This document shows positions 32,107 to 33,086 of a DNA stretch of 33,086 bases, in pieces. A model generated the notes under the pieces. It saw nothing but the letters and a program-made list of their open reading frames with translations. It made no database searches and was not told the DNA's origin. Numbering within the stretch: position 1 is the first letter of the stretch; every line of letters starts with the position of its first letter. Both the position numbers and the translations under genes were made by a program. This stretch comes from Fimbriimonas sp. (lineage in GTDB: Bacteria; Armatimonadota; Fimbriimonadia; Fimbriimonadales; Fimbriimonadaceae): contig JARXAE010000001.1 in the NCBI GenBank assembly GCA_029866005.1, positions 1 to 33,086 on the forward strand, read 5' to 3'.

Positions 32107-32694
32107 CTAGAAGCGGTAGCCAACACCGAGGGTGAGGAAGTTTCCACTAACTCCGCCCTGCTGTTGCTGCCAGAATGTCGCATCAATACTGACCGCGTTC
32201 TGAAGCGGGTAAGCAGCCTTGAGACCGTACGTCAAATTGAACTTGTTATCAGCGCCGGAGCGATACAATCCCGCATAGGCAGACAGGCTAATCGCGTTCT
32301 CTCCGGAAGTAGGCAGATCCTTCCAGTATGTGAAGCTGAAATCGTTCTTGGCGATATCTCCACCGAGGATTCCGAGTTGCACACTCGTGTCTTCACCGAT
32401 GTACATACGGTAGTTGATCTGCCAGAGCGTGAATCCGTCGACTCGTGATTGTGAGAACCCAAGAATGGTCTCGGCCATTTCTTTGGTTCCAATCAGCTTT
32501 TCGACCGAGAAGCTATAGCCGCTCGCATCGTTGCCGCCGCCCGACAGTCGCGTAAACGGGTTGTAGGTGAAGTAGCCACCCGACTTACCATTTTCCATGG
32601 TGAAGTCCTTTTTCGATGCCGCACCAAACTGTGCGTTTGCAGATACGGCCATCATGGCTGTTCCGAGAATAATCACTTTATTAAGGTTTTTCAT
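32107..32694 (-). CDS. Small outer-membrane beta-barrel protein
   Basis: This 195-residue protein has a signal peptide (MKNLNKVIILGTAMMAVSANA, cut before Gln). The mature part alternates short strands with turns (YGLKAAYPLQNAVSIDATFWQQQQGG) and ends LTLGVGYRF, a C-terminal Phe barrel signature. It probably forms an 8- or 10-stranded barrel. No family is assigned. ATG 32694 was chosen over a start five codons earlier because GAGGGG lies just ahead of it and the signal peptide begins there. A shared terminator follows. It is divergent from the methionine synthase module. Confidence 0.82.
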   Translation of the reverse strand: MKNLNKVIILGTAMMAVSANAQFGAASKKDFTMENGKSGGYFTYNPFTRLSGGGNDASGYSFSVEKLIGTKEMAETILGFSQSRVDGFTLWQINYRMYIGEDTSVQLGILGGDIAKNDFSFTYWKDLPTSGENAISLSAYAGLYRSGADNKFNLTYGLKAAYPLQNAVSIDATFWQQQQGGVSGNFLTLGVGYRF

Positions 32695-32790
32695 GGTCCC
32701 CTCATCCAAAGGAGGCGATCAAACCGCTCCGTCAGATGCCCGAATTGTACGCAATTTTGCCAGGACTGTGCAAGAGGTATTCTCACTTGT

Positions 32791-33086
32791 GTGAATGAGT
32801 CTGAGCGTACGTGTATTTACGATCCGCTTATCGAGCTCATGCAGAAGTTCGAAAACGTCAAAATTTCCGACTCTTCAGTTAACTCCTTCGACGGTCTCTC
32901 GATAGAAGAACAACTTCAGAAGCACATTGTTGACGGTGTCAAGAAAGGACTGGAAACACGCCTCGATGCGGCCAGAAAAACCTACTCCCCACTCCAGATT
33001 ATCAACGATCTGCTGCTCGCAGGTATGAAGACGGTCGGTGAGCTCTTTGGAGCGGGAAAGATGCAACTTCCCTTTGTACTCCAAAG
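32791..33086 (+). CDS. metH: Methionine synthase cobalamin-binding module (partial, runs off the window)
   Basis: About 98 residues are present before the edge. The segment DPLIELMQKFENV, then YSPLQIINDLLLAGMKTVG, ELFGAGKMQLPFVLQ is the helical cap preceding the B12-binding domain of B12-dependent methionine synthase. The frame begins here at GTG 32791, without the homocysteine and folate domains that precede this cap in a full-length MetH. The enzyme therefore appears to be split, with this as its cobalamin subunit. A later ATG at 32839 is a second possible start. The B12-binding His motif lies beyond the window. Confidence 0.85.
   Translation, partial: MNESERTCIYDPLIELMQKFENVKISDSSVNSFDGLSIEEQLQKHIVDGVKKGLETRLDAARKTYSPLQIINDLLLAGMKTVGELFGAGKMQLPFVLQ

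Noticed and set aside
31933-32448. 171-codon plus-strand frame across the terminator
   Set aside because: It runs through the bidirectional terminator and antisense to the barrel gene.

Overview
The window looks like chromosome from a diderm, non-proteobacterial bacterium, most likely Armatimonadota (Fimbriimonas-like). This placement is an inference, made without any search. It rests on a class II (B12-dependent) ribonucleotide reductase led by nrdR, an McsB-type arginine kinase, a PEP-CTERM protein, outer-membrane barrels ending in Phe, a CsgG-family protein, a methionine-synthase cobalamin module that starts as its own gene, and many starts without a clear Shine-Dalgarno sequence.

Left part (1-8572), housekeeping: a broken oxidoreductase start fused out of frame to a response-regulator fragment at the very edge; a small lipoprotein; an intact Gfo/Idh/MocA oxidoreductase; a DUF1801 protein; a TerC-type membrane protein; an FmdB zinc-ribbon protein; a class III adenylyl cyclase; and the nrdR-nrdJ operon. 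The operon is preceded by two NrdR-box-like sites 32 bp apart that overlap a promoter.

Middle (8572-15041), accessory: a HEPN-motif protein translationally coupled to nrdJ, an M48 lipoprotein protease, a small membrane protein, a DMP19-like protein, several families of short repeats, a PEP-CTERM protein, and a tyrosine integrase. A 26-bp repeat just upstream of the integrase matches the terminator of the PEP-CTERM gene and looks like an attachment site.

Right-centre (15083-27853): six tightly packed minus-strand genes, all apparently exported. In transcription order they are a lipase-fold alpha/beta hydrolase, a TPR plus beta-barrel outer-membrane protein, a CsgG/FlgT_C-like protein, a 1001-residue beta-repeat protein, a fibronectin-III-like protein, and a zinc phospholipase C-like protein with a C2-like tail. 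This is the best candidate for an undescribed system: a surface export or display machine carrying two lipid-hydrolase folds. That function is inferred.

Right end (27854-33086): a gene-free stretch with a perfect 15-bp inverted repeat, an unknown protein, tRNA-Asn, the McsB homologue, an unknown membrane-anchored protein, an ECF sigma factor with a 5' leader hairpin, a small outer-membrane barrel, and the start of a cobalamin-binding methionine synthase subunit.
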